This document shows, in pieces, positions 23,598-32,452 of a DNA stretch of 45,408 bases. The notes beneath the pieces are model-generated. The model saw only the letters and a program-made list of their open reading frames with translations, did not search any database and was not told the origin of the DNA. This DNA comes from RUG563 sp964423675. GTDB taxonomy: Bacteria > Bacillota > Clostridia > Christensenellales > Aristaeellaceae. Both the position numbers and the translations under genes were made by a program. Each line of letters starts with the position of its first letter. Position 1 is the stretch's first letter. The stretch lies in NCBI GenBank assembly GCA_964423675.1, contig CAYRFP010000014.1:1-45408 (forward strand), read 5' to 3'.

Positions 23598-25932
23598 ACT
23601 GGAACTGCTGTCCCCTGCGGGCAGCATGGAAGCGCTGAAGGCTGCTTTTGCCAATGGGGCGGACGCGGTCTATTTAGGTGCATCTGCGTTTGGCGCCCGT
23701 GCCAGCGCAGGCTTTTCCCCCGAGCAGCTGCGGGAAGCCATCGAAACGGCGCATCTGCATCGAAAAAAGGTATATGTCACAGTCAATATCCTAATAAAAG
23801 AGCAGGAACTGGCTGATGTTCGCAAAATCCTTGCCCTGCTTTCCAAATTGCGAGCCGATGCAGTGCTGCTGCAGGATCTGGGGCTTTTGAAGATTTGCCG
23901 CGAAGAATTCCCGGATCTCCCTGTGCATGCCAGCACGCAGATGGCGCTGCATAACGCTTCTGGCGCCCGGCTTTTGCAGCGTCTGGGGGCGCAACGGGTG
24001 GTTCTTGCTCGAGAATGCGGCCTGGATACGATCCGCTCCGTCGCGCAAACCGGCATGGAGGTGGAAGTATTCTGCCATGGCGCTATGTGCGTTTCCGTCA
24101 GCGGTCAATGCCTGTTTTCTTCCATGATCGGCGGCCGCAGTGGAAATCGCGGGCGCTGTGCTCAACCCTGCCGGCTTCCCTATTGCTATCAGGGGCAAAC
24201 CGCGTCCTGGCTCTCGCCCCGGGATCTATGCACCCGAGACGAACTGGATAAAATGGTTGCCGCAGGGGCATATTCCTTTAAAATCGAGGGACGGCTCAAG
24301 CGCCCAGAGTATGTAGCCGTGGTAACCCGGGCCTATCGCAACGCCCTGGACAGTGTGCTTTCCGGCCATTTCACGCTGGCCGATTCCGCCGAAAAAGAAG
24401 CCCTGACCCAGATTTTTTCCAGGGGTGGATTTACCCGGGGGTATCCCGGTCATGCACAGGACGCCGGGATTATCGATGAATCCCGCGTAACTCCGCTGGG
24501 CGTTTCCATTGGTCACATTCAAAAAAACTATACTAAGGGCAGTGTACTGCTGGGTGATGTGCTACTGGAAAAGCCACTGCATAATGGCGATGGCCTTGAA
24601 ATCGGGAATCAGCAGCTGCGCTATTCCGGGCCAGAAGCGGCTAAAGGACAAATTGCCGTGCTGCGGCTGCGCGATCCTGTATCCAAGGGCGCGCTTGTGC
24701 GCCGCACGGAGGATGAAGCGCAGCTTGCTGCCGCCCGGATGACTTACGAAAACGAAGCCTTTCACGCTGCGCTACCTATCCCATTTGATGCTGCCCTCAC
24801 TGCCTTCCCAGGCGCAGCACTTTCCTTAACTGTTACAGACGGCAAAAGCCGCGTAACGGTTGCCTCTGCTCCCTGTCAGGCGGCGCAAAGCAAAGCGTTG
24901 GACGAGTTGTCGGCGCGTCGCGCTCTGGAAAAGACCGGCGGAACGCCCTTTGTGCTACGGCATTTTACGCTTAGAACGCAGGGGGCGTTTGTTCCCGCAT
25001 CCGCTTTAAACGCCCTGCGCCGGGATGCGCTTGCACAGTTACAGTTCGCTCGCATAGCGGCTCATCCGCTTTTTTCTTCGGCTGCTCATACATTTTCTGT
25101 GCCTATGCCCCAGCCCTCGCAGCCTCGGCTGCTGGCCAGAACGCGAAACATACAGGATATTCCTGTCCTGCGCCGCGCAGGCGCAGATGAAGTGCTTCTG
25201 GCCCCTGCTGATTACGCTTCCTCTGCCCTGTTGCCATTGCTGGATACCTGGCCTGCCGATACGCGCCTTGTTCTTCCTGCACAAACCACCGAAGAAACCC
25301 TTGTCTGGCTTCGAGAACAAACAGCGACGCGGCATATCCCCGTAGTAGTAAGCAGCCCGGGACAGTTGGACTTGTTTTCTACCGGCGTCATGGCAGGCGA
25401 AGGTGTACCGATTATGAATGGCGAAAGCCTACACATGCTGGCCATACTGGGCTGCGAAAGCGCCGTGCTTTCCCGGGAAATGGCGCGCGATGATATCGCC
25501 GCGCTGTCGGAGAATACGATTGAAAAAATCTTGCCCGTTTATGGCCGTGCGCGGTTGATGTTACTAAATCATTGCCCCCTGCGCACAGCGCTTCATCTAA
25601 CGGCAGGACGAGCCGATTGCCGTCTCTGTGCTCAGGGAAAAGGCGCGGCGGACACCTGCATCACGGATCGGATGCATGCAGATTATCCACTTTTACCAAC
25701 GCATTTGCCCGAAGGCTGCCCGAGTGAATTGCTGGCCAGCACACCGCTGCGGCTCCCCGAAGAACTGCTTCAGGGAATACCCAAGCTGTCCTTCTTCTGC
25801 TCTTTTATGGAAGAGCCGCTGGCATTGCAGCAGCAGATTTTGCAATATTATCGGATGCTTCTTGACGGTGATAGACCACAGCCTCTGAGTATCTCCGGCA
25901 CTTGCGGGCGTTTTCTGGACGGTGTGCAATGA
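23587..25932 (+). CDS. U32 peptidase-family protein with DUF3656 region (RlhA-like)
   Basis: 781 residues. The N-terminal 330 residues are the U32 'collagenase-like' domain: ELLSPAGSMEALKAAF, HASTQMALHN, and the cluster block GNRGRCAQPCRLPY. A DUF3656 domain follows in the middle, and a second repeat-like half closes the protein with LNHCPLRTAL and a Cys pair. Members of this group are now known as RNA hydroxylation factors: E. coli RlhA makes 5-hydroxycytidine in 23S rRNA. Protease activity is doubtful. The position behind zapA is common in Clostridia. Confidence 0.9.
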   Translation: MENKLELLSPAGSMEALKAAFANGADAVYLGASAFGARASAGFSPEQLREAIETAHLHRKKVYVTVNILIKEQELADVRKILALLSKLRADAVLLQDLGLLKICREEFPDLPVHASTQMALHNASGARLLQRLGAQRVVLARECGLDTIRSVAQTGMEVEVFCHGAMCVSVSGQCLFSSMIGGRSGNRGRCAQPCRLPYCYQGQTASWLSPRDLCTRDELDKMVAAGAYSFKIEGRLKRPEYVAVVTRAYRNALDSVLSGHFTLADSAEKEALTQIFSRGGFTRGYPGHAQDAGIIDESRVTPLGVSIGHIQKNYTKGSVLLGDVLLEKPLHNGDGLEIGNQQLRYSGPEAAKGQIAVLRLRDPVSKGALVRRTEDEAQLAAARMTYENEAFHAALPIPFDAALTAFPGAALSLTVTDGKSRVTVASAPCQAAQSKALDELSARRALEKTGGTPFVLRHFTLRTQGAFVPASALNALRRDALAQLQFARIAAHPLFSSAAHTFSVPMPQPSQPRLLARTRNIQDIPVLRRAGADEVLLAPADYASSALLPLLDTWPADTRLVLPAQTTEETLVWLREQTATRHIPVVVSSPGQLDLFSTGVMAGEGVPIMNGESLHMLAILGCESAVLSREMARDDIAALSENTIEKILPVYGRARLMLLNHCPLRTALHLTAGRADCRLCAQGKGAADTCITDRMHADYPLLPTHLPEGCPSELLASTPLRLPEELLQGIPKLSFFCSFMEEPLALQQQILQYYRMLLDGDRPQPLSISGTCGRFLDGVQ

Positions 25933-25985
25933 CTGCATTTTTGTGTCCAAGCCGTAAACAAATCATAAATAAAACGCTCCGTTTC

Positions 25986-26014
25986 TTGAATAATTCATCC
26001 AAACCCCCTATACT
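25986..26014 (+). promoter_or_regulatory. SigA promoter of mutS2
   Basis: TTGAAT (25986-25991), a 17-base spacer and TATACT (26009-26014), 20 bases before the start codon. Confidence 0.7.
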
Positions 26015-26034
26015 GACCTTTGGGAGGGAGAAAA

Positions 26035-28392
26035 ATGAACGAAAGAGCCATGCGGGTTCTGGAATTTACAAAAATCCGGGAAATGCTGGCGGGGTACGCT
26101 CTGTCGGAATTCGGAAGAAAAAAATGCCTGGAGCTAACGCCGCTGGCGGATTTTGCCGAAGTAAACCGTGCTTTGGATGAAACCGAGGAAGCGGTAGTGG
26201 CACTTACGTATCTGGGCGGACATCCGCTGATCCCCTTTGACGATGTCAGCGAATATCTGGCTTTGGCTGGCAAGGGGTCAACCCTATCTCCCAAAGCCCT
26301 GTTAAGCGTGGCGGAAATGCTTCGCTCCGCCCGAGCCGCCCGCACTGCCCTAGTAACAGACCGGGACAATACTCCATTGATTACTGCCATGGCGTCTCGG
26401 CTGCAGCCTCTCCGTGCTCTGGAAACTGACATTACAGAAGCCATCCTCAGCGAAGATGAGATCTCCGACCATGCCAGCCCAGCCCTGCTGGATATCCGTC
26501 GACACATTCGCTCTGTGAATGACCGCATTCGGGAAAAACTGAACACGATGGCTCATGGAGCCTCTTATTCCAGGTATCTGATGGAATCCATCGTAACGGT
26601 ACGCGATGGGCGGTATGTGCTGCCCGTTAAACAAGAATACCGTCAAAATGTGCCGGGACTTGTGCACGATCAATCCGCCACTGGAGCCACTCTGTTTATC
26701 GAACCCATGGTCGTGGTAGAAATGGGCAATGAACTCAAAGAATGGCATATGAAGGAACGGGCGGAGATCGAACGGATTCTATCCGCTCTGTCTCAGCAGG
26801 TAGCGGACAGCGCCGATCTGATTGCCCAAAACTTGGCTATTTTGCAGCATCTGGATTTTGCGTTTGCCAAGGGTATGCTTTCCCGAGAAATGGAATGTGT
26901 GCGGCCAAAGATGAATAACGAAGGGCACGTAAACCTGGTGCGGGTGCGGCATCCGTTGATTAACCGGGAGAAGGTGGTGCCCTGTTCGCTGTGGCTGGGG
27001 CAGGATTTCACCTCTCTGATTATCACCGGCCCTAACACCGGCGGCAAAACCGTCACCCTTAAAACACTGGGTTTAATGACGCTGATGGCACAAAGCGGGC
27101 TGCATGTGCCCGGCATGCTGGGCACGGAGCTTTCCACCTTTGAAGAAGTCTATGCAGATATCGGCGATGAGCAGTCCATCGAGCAATCCTTGTCCACCTT
27201 CTCTTCCCATATGACCAATATTGTCTCGATCATGAACGCTGTAACGCCTAGGGATCTGGTGCTCTTTGACGAACTGGGCGCTGGAACCGACCCCACCGAA
27301 GGGGCAGCGCTGGCTCAGGTGATCCTAGATGCGCTGCTGAAAATCCATGTGCGTACGGCAGCCACTACCCATTACAGCGAGCTCAAGGCGTATGCGCTCT
27401 CCACCAAGGGCGTAGAAAATGCCAGCGTGGAATTTGATGTGGCAACGCTTCGACCAACATACCGGCTTTCCATCGGCGTTCCCGGTAAATCCAATGCCTT
27501 CGAAATTTCCCGGCGCTTGGGGCTGCCTGAATACCTGATCGATCACGCCAAGGGCTTGCTCTCGCATGATACGATTCGTTTCGAGGACGTAATCGCTAAC
27601 GCTGAATACCATCGCCAGGTTGCAGAAAAAGAGCGGGAACTGGCAGAGCAGGCACGGCAGGAAACGGTGCGGCTGCGCAATGAGGCTGAGCGGCTGTATA
27701 AAGACATGGAAGAAAAGCGAGACGCATCTACCCGCAAAGCCAAGGAAGAAGCCAAGCGGATCATGGAAAAGGCGAAGCGGGAATCCGAAAGCATTCTTTA
27801 TGACCTGAAACGCATGAAGAAAAATGCGAATGCGCCTGAGCACGAAATAAATGCACTGAAAAAACGTATGGAGGACGGCATTGACAGCCTGTCCGAAGGA
27901 CTTGCCAAGCCTACCGGCAGCTTCGTGCAGCCGCCGAAGACTGTCAAGGTTGGTGACCTCGTAGAGATCACGCATCTGAATACCAAAGGAACCGTTCTTT
28001 CGCTCCCGGATGCTAAAGGCGAGGTGCAGCTACAAGCAGGGATTCTGAAACTGAAGGCTCATCTGAGCCAGCTTCGCCTGGTCCAGGAAAAGCCGAAAAA
28101 GAAGCAGGTTTCCTCCGTGCGGGTGCAGACAGGAGCCATGGAACGCACCGTCCATATGAGCTGCGATGTGCGCGGCATGGCACTTGACGAAGCCATGGCT
28201 GAGGTGGATCAATATCTGGATGAAGCCGTGCTGGCCGGACTCCATGAGGTGACCATCGTGCATGGAAAAGGCACCGGCATTCTGCGGGATGGCATCCAGC
28301 GGTATCTGAAAACGCACGGTCATGTGAAATCCTTCCGCCGCGGGCTGTATGGCGAAGGTGAGGACGGCGTGACCATCGTACAGCTGAAATAA
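26035..28392 (+). CDS. mutS2: Endonuclease MutS2 with Smr domain
   Basis: About 785 residues. The MutS core and clamp precede the ABC-type ATPase: Walker A GPNTGGKTVTLKT, Walker B LVLFDELGAGTDPTEG. A long coiled coil rich in Glu/Arg/Lys (about 500-640) follows, then a KOW-like segment and the C-terminal Smr nuclease domain with DVRGMALDEA and HGKGTGILR. MutS2 suppresses homologous recombination and in Bacillus also splits collided ribosomes. The ATG at 26035 has GGGAGG; an earlier in-frame TTG at 26020 is less likely. Confidence 0.96.
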   Translation: MNERAMRVLEFTKIREMLAGYALSEFGRKKCLELTPLADFAEVNRALDETEEAVVALTYLGGHPLIPFDDVSEYLALAGKGSTLSPKALLSVAEMLRSARAARTALVTDRDNTPLITAMASRLQPLRALETDITEAILSEDEISDHASPALLDIRRHIRSVNDRIREKLNTMAHGASYSRYLMESIVTVRDGRYVLPVKQEYRQNVPGLVHDQSATGATLFIEPMVVVEMGNELKEWHMKERAEIERILSALSQQVADSADLIAQNLAILQHLDFAFAKGMLSREMECVRPKMNNEGHVNLVRVRHPLINREKVVPCSLWLGQDFTSLIITGPNTGGKTVTLKTLGLMTLMAQSGLHVPGMLGTELSTFEEVYADIGDEQSIEQSLSTFSSHMTNIVSIMNAVTPRDLVLFDELGAGTDPTEGAALAQVILDALLKIHVRTAATTHYSELKAYALSTKGVENASVEFDVATLRPTYRLSIGVPGKSNAFEISRRLGLPEYLIDHAKGLLSHDTIRFEDVIANAEYHRQVAEKERELAEQARQETVRLRNEAERLYKDMEEKRDASTRKAKEEAKRIMEKAKRESESILYDLKRMKKNANAPEHEINALKKRMEDGIDSLSEGLAKPTGSFVQPPKTVKVGDLVEITHLNTKGTVLSLPDAKGEVQLQAGILKLKAHLSQLRLVQEKPKKKQVSSVRVQTGAMERTVHMSCDVRGMALDEAMAEVDQYLDEAVLAGLHEVTIVHGKGTGILRDGIQRYLKTHGHVKSFRRGLYGEGEDGVTIVQLK

Positions 28393-28428
28393 ACCCTTTC
28401 TGATTGAACACAAGGAGGTGGCTGAGCC

Positions 28429-29133
28429 ATGAACGAAAAGCAGACCATTATGGTCGTAGACGATNNNNNNNNNNNNNNNNNNNNNNNNNNNNNNNNGCTG
28501 GTGAAGCTGTATCTTGAGAAGGAGGGCTTCGATGTATCCATAGAAACGCGGGGCGATGATGCCATGGCTGCTTTCCAGAAAAATCCTCCAAGTCTGATGC
28601 TGCTGGACGTGATGCTGCCCGGCCTGGATGGCTGGCAGGTTTGCCGCGGTATCCGGCAAATGAGCAATATCCCCATCATTATGCTGACTGCCAAGGACGA
28701 GACCTTTGATAAGGTGCTGGGGCTGGAATTGGGTGCGGATGATTATGTCACCAAGCCCTTCGAAGGCAAGGAACTGGTTGCGCGGGTGAAGGCTGTGCTT
28801 CGTCGCGCCGCGCCAGGCGAAAGCGAAAAAAATACACTTTCCTTCCCCGGGCTTACCATCAGCTTAGAAAAATATGAGGTACATTTTCAGGGAAAGCTTA
28901 TCGAAATGCCGCCCAAGGAATTGGAAGTGCTCTATTTCTTAGCGTCGCATCAAAACCGTGTGTTCACCCGAGAACAACTGCTGGAGCAGGTCTGGGGGTT
29001 TGATTTCTTTGGCGACAGCCGCACCGTAGACGTGCATATCAAGCGGCTGCGCGAAAAGCTGCAGGGCAGCGAAAGCCTGGGCTGGCAGATTCGCACGGTC
29101 TGGGGTGTTGGATACAAATTCGAGGTGAAATAA
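28429..29133 (+). CDS. OmpR/PhoB-family response regulator, interrupted by an N gap
   Basis: A receiver domain (IMVVDD at the start, phospho-acceptor Asp in LLDVMLPGLDGW, Lys in YVTKPFEG) and a C-terminal winged helix (PPKELEVLYFLASHQNRVFTREQLLEQVWG...RTVDVHIKRLREKL). A run of 32 Ns follows the acidic pair VVDD. Family members have about six residues there before the LVKLYL helix, whereas the run occupies eleven codons, so its length is a placeholder that happens to keep frame. Two bases after its stop lies its histidine kinase. AAGGAGGTGG precedes the ATG. Confidence 0.95.
   Translation: MNEKQTIMVVDDXXXXXXXXXXXLVKLYLEKEGFDVSIETRGDDAMAAFQKNPPSLMLLDVMLPGLDGWQVCRGIRQMSNIPIIMLTAKDETFDKVLGLELGADDYVTKPFEGKELVARVKAVLRRAAPGESEKNTLSFPGLTISLEKYEVHFQGKLIEMPPKELEVLYFLASHQNRVFTREQLLEQVWGFDFFGDSRTVDVHIKRLREKLQGSESLGWQIRTVWGVGYKFEVK
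28465..28496. other. Assembly gap (32 N) inside the response regulator gene
   Basis: The run masks the residues just after the acidic pocket. By family comparison about 17 bases are expected rather than 32. The reading frame is kept across it. Confidence 0.9.
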
Positions 29134-29136
29134 CTG

Positions 29137-30642
29137 ATGGGACGCAGCAGCATGTTTTCCCGGCTGCTTACAATCTTTCTCGCGGCGATTCTTTCCTGCG
29201 CAGTCATTCTTTTTGCCATTTCATATATGAATCTGCGAAACGCCCGCATTGAAAGCCGCATGAACGCCCTGAAAACCCAGGCACGGGATATGGCCTATTT
29301 GGCCAGCCGCCTTCCCTCTGATTCGATTTCCCGTGCTTTCGGCAATACCTCAGCCACTGAGCAATACATGTATTGGAAAGCCAATCGCGTTTATGCGGAG
29401 TATAACGCCTATATTCTGGTAGTGGATCGAGGCGGCCAGCATCGCACCTACTATAACGAAACCACGTTGAAGGATGAAAGCCTTCGATTTCTCCCTACCC
29501 AAGAAGAAATCACCCGGTATCTGGAAAAGGTGATGCGCGGGGAGGAAGTGGTGGTTCAAAGCCAGAGCACTGCAGGCCCGCTGTTTACTGTGCTGATTCC
29601 TATTTCCGTGGAAAATGCTTTTGACGATCAACAAACCGTCACCGGCCTGGTGCTCATCCAAACTGCTGCGCAAACCGTCCACGCTTCCTATAAAGGCTTG
29701 GCCTGGCAGATGGCGCTAGCAGTGGGGCTGTTGGTAGCAGTGGCAGGAATTCTGGTCTTTTTCTTGACCCGTCATATGACCCGCCCGCTAACCATCATAG
29801 CCCAGGCCGCTGGCAACATGGCAAAGGGGGATTTTAAAGCCCGTGCGCCGGAGGAAGGCACACAGGAAATCCGGGAATTGGCCCGATCCTTTAATCAGAT
29901 GGCGGATCAGCTGGCCTCTCTGGAGCAATCTCGCCGCGATTTTGTGGCCAATGTGTCCCATGAACTTCGCTCGCCTATCACGTCAATCCAAGGCTTCGCC
30001 CAAGGCATGCTGGATGGCACAATCTCCCCAGAAGAGCACGAAAAGTATCTGCAAGTAGTAGTGGATGAAACCCATCGGCTGTCCAAACTGATCGCAGGAC
30101 TTTTGAACTTGTCGCGCATGGAAAACGAAGAAACCAGCCTGGCTTATTCGGATTTTGACGTGAATGAAACCGCACGGCGCGTGATCATTTCCCGGATCAA
30201 TCCCATCGATGAAAAGCAACTGGAAGTGAATGCGGACTTTGAAACCGATCCTTGCTTCGTGCATGCGGATGCGGATCAGATCGAGCAGGTCATCATTAAT
30301 CTGCTGGACAATGCTATTAAATTTACCCCCCATGGCGGCGCAATCACCCTGACGACCCGGGAAAACGGGCAGCAGGTGCTGTTGCGGGTAAAGGATAATG
30401 GCGAGGGCGTTTTGCCCGATGACGTACCGCATATTTTTGATCGCTTCTATAAAGCGGATAAAGCGCATACTGTCGGAAAGGGAACAGGTCTTGGCCTGGC
30501 CATCTGCCGTTGCATCATGGAAAAGCATGGCCAGGAAATTCGGCTGATATCCGGCGAAGGCGGCGCCGAATTTGAAATCACACTGGCTAAAGGCAAGCAG
30601 CCGGGAGGAACACATGGAGATTCAGGCACGAGCCAAGATTAA
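29137..30642 (+). CDS. Sensor histidine kinase with HAMP domain
   Basis: 501 residues. The first membrane helix spans about 10-31, an extracytoplasmic sensor domain follows to about 188 and the second helix spans 190-211. A HAMP domain follows at 212-265. The phospho-acceptor is His275 in NVSHELRSPI, the N-box Asn392 in LLDNAIKFTPHGG, the G1 box DNGEGV near 420 and the G2 box GKGTGLGLAI near 448. It is the partner of the response regulator ending three bases before it. The stimulus is unknown. Its end overlaps ispE by 29 bases. Confidence 0.95.
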   Translation: MGRSSMFSRLLTIFLAAILSCAVILFAISYMNLRNARIESRMNALKTQARDMAYLASRLPSDSISRAFGNTSATEQYMYWKANRVYAEYNAYILVVDRGGQHRTYYNETTLKDESLRFLPTQEEITRYLEKVMRGEEVVVQSQSTAGPLFTVLIPISVENAFDDQQTVTGLVLIQTAAQTVHASYKGLAWQMALAVGLLVAVAGILVFFLTRHMTRPLTIIAQAAGNMAKGDFKARAPEEGTQEIRELARSFNQMADQLASLEQSRRDFVANVSHELRSPITSIQGFAQGMLDGTISPEEHEKYLQVVVDETHRLSKLIAGLLNLSRMENEETSLAYSDFDVNETARRVIISRINPIDEKQLEVNADFETDPCFVHADADQIEQVIINLLDNAIKFTPHGGAITLTTRENGQQVLLRVKDNGEGVLPDDVPHIFDRFYKADKAHTVGKGTGLGLAICRCIMEKHGQEIRLISGEGGAEFEITLAKGKQPGGTHGDSGTSQD

Positions 30643-31459
30643 TTGGACGCTGGACATTGTCGGAAAGCGGCCGGATGGCTATCATCTGTTGGATAGCATA
30701 ATGCAGCCTTTAATGCTTTGCGATACACTGCGGTTGGAACCATCGCATGATTTAACGCTCTCCATTACCGGAACGAACGCCCTCTCCGCAGGAGCGGATA
30801 ATCTGGTGCTTCGTGCAGCTGAAGCGCTGCGGCAGGCAGCCGGGATAAAAAAAGGCGCGCAAATCACGCTGACCAAGCGCATCCCCATGGGCGCAGGCCT
30901 AGGCGGCGGCAGCGCAGATGCTGCGGCGGCGCTCAGAGGACTTTGCCAGCTATGGAAACTTTCCTTTTCCCTGGAACAGCTATGCAAGCTGGGCGTGTGT
31001 CTGGGCGCAGATATTCCTTTCTGTCTCCATGATCGACCCATGCGCGCGCAAGGCATTGGCGAGCAATTGACTCCCATCCTCTGTTCCAGATGTTTTCCTC
31101 TGGTGTTGATTCAGCCCTGCGCCGCGCTGTCCACCAAAGCAGTTTTCTCTGCCTATCATCAGCAGGAAGATGTTTTAGTCTCTGATACAGCGTTGGTTCT
31201 GAGCGGTCTAGCGCAAGGCCAGCTTTCTTGGATTGCTACAGGTATCCGCAATGCCCTGGAACAGGCTTCCATTCCCATGCGCCCGGAAATCGCATCAGCC
31301 AAAGAAGCTCTGCTGGCAGCCGGAGCAACCGCAGCGCAAATGACCGGATCAGGCTCCGTAGTCTTTGGTGCCTTTGAAACGGTACCACAAGCTCAAGCTG
31401 CCTATGACGCCTTGTGCGCTCAGTTCCCGGTTTGCATTTTAACTCAAACAGCCTGCTAA
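30614..31459 (+). CDS. ispE: 4-diphosphocytidyl-2-C-methyl-D-erythritol kinase
   Basis: A 281-residue GHMP kinase of the MEP isoprenoid pathway; it phosphorylates CDP-methylerythritol with ATP. ARAKINWTLDIVGKRPDGYHLLDSIMQ is the IspE start, PMGAGLGGGSADAAAALRGL the ATP loop, and MTGSGSVVFGAF the third GHMP motif. The ATG at 30614 has GGGAGG five bases upstream; the earlier in-frame start lies deep in the kinase gene. Cells therefore use the MEP rather than the mevalonate route. Confidence 0.96.
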   Translation: MEIQARAKINWTLDIVGKRPDGYHLLDSIMQPLMLCDTLRLEPSHDLTLSITGTNALSAGADNLVLRAAEALRQAAGIKKGAQITLTKRIPMGAGLGGGSADAAAALRGLCQLWKLSFSLEQLCKLGVCLGADIPFCLHDRPMRAQGIGEQLTPILCSRCFPLVLIQPCAALSTKAVFSAYHQQEDVLVSDTALVLSGLAQGQLSWIATGIRNALEQASIPMRPEIASAKEALLAAGATAAQMTGSGSVVFGAFETVPQAQAAYDALCAQFPVCILTQTAC

Positions 31460-31482
31460 AAAGTAGTTTTTCCAAAAGCATG

Positions 31483-31520
31483 AAACCTCCGTATGCTTGC
31501 CGTCATACGGAGGTTTTCTT
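31483..31520. terminator. Bidirectional terminator between ispE and the glycyl radical activase
   Basis: A perfect 13-base inverted repeat, AAACCTCCGTATG/CATACGGAGGTTT (31483-31495 with 31504-31516), followed by TTTTCTTTTCT on the plus strand. On the minus strand the T-tract is weaker. Confidence 0.9.
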
Positions 31521-31528
31521 TTCTCATT

Positions 31529-32416
31529 TCATCGTTGTACCGGCACACGACACAGACTTTGCAGAGTTCTCTGCCATTCCTGAATTGTTTCTTCGCTAGG
31601 TGGCAGAATATCTTTTGTTTTCTGCCCTAGCTGCATTCGCTTGCTGTTGCCCAAAGCGTGATAGGGCAATAAATCCACCTGCCGAATGTGCGGGAGATCC
31701 TGCGTCAATCGCCCAATGCCCGCAAAATGATCCAGCCGATCGTTATACCCCGGAATAATTGGGCATCGCAGCACAATCTCTGCTCCGGATGCATGCAACC
31801 GCGCCAGGTTTTCCCGTATCGGACGATTGTCTACTCCGGTAAATGCTCGATGCCTCTCCGCATCCGTCTCTTTCCAATCAAACAAAAAGCCGTCCACATA
31901 AGGAAGCATGGCCACAAAATCCATCCAGGGAGCATAGCCGCAGGTTTCTATTAGCACATGAATCCCCTGTGCCTGAAAGCCGTGCGCCAGCGCCAGAGCA
32001 AACTCCGGCTGTGCCATCGGCTCTCCCCCAGATAAAGTCACGCCACCATTTTCTCGAAAAAAGAGCTTATCCGGGAGCACGGCTTTGATGACTTCCTCAG
32101 CGGTCCGCTCTTGCCCGCATAGGTGGCTTGCACCAGTTGGGCAAACTGAATCGCAGCTTCCGCAGCTTCGGCATCGTGCTGCATCCCAGCATCCCTTGGC
32201 ATCCCGCGCGCCTGAGGGGCATATGGCGCACGCACCGCATTGAATGCACAAAGATGCATTGACCATACATTGAGGCTGCCGACTCCACGTTTCCGGATTA
32301 TGACACCAGACACACCGAAGCGGACAGCCTTTCAAAAAAACTGTGGTTCGGATTCCAGGCCCATCATTAACGGAAAAAGAAAGGATGTCGGAAACGATTC
32401 CGCGCGAATTTGTCAT
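31529..32416 (-). CDS. Glycyl radical enzyme activase (PflA family)
   Basis: About 295 residues. The radical-SAM motif is CPLRCVWC (C-x3-C-x2-C) after DGPGIRTTVFLKG. An inserted ferredoxin-like region has two [4Fe-4S] sets, CIQCGACAIC and CRSCGSCDSVC. The GGEP motif for SAM binding is in TLSGGEPMAQP. It uses SAM to place the radical on the glycine of the enzyme encoded just upstream. The double-cluster insert is typical of activases for eliminase-type enzymes rather than the plain PFL activase. The start could also be the in-frame TTG at 32428; neither has a strong ribosome site. Confidence 0.93.
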   Translation of the reverse strand: MTNSRGIVSDILSFSVNDGPGIRTTVFLKGCPLRCVWCHNPETWSRQPQCMVNASLCIQCGACAICPSGARDAKGCWDAARCRSCGSCDSVCPTGASHLCGQERTAEEVIKAVLPDKLFFRENGGVTLSGGEPMAQPEFALALAHGFQAQGIHVLIETCGYAPWMDFVAMLPYVDGFLFDWKETDAERHRAFTGVDNRPIRENLARLHASGAEIVLRCPIIPGYNDRLDHFAGIGRLTQDLPHIRQVDLLPYHALGNSKRMQLGQKTKDILPPSEETIQEWQRTLQSLCRVPVQR

Positions 32417-32452
32417 TTGCTTTTTCAAAAGGCGTGTTCTCGCTTTCTGTAA

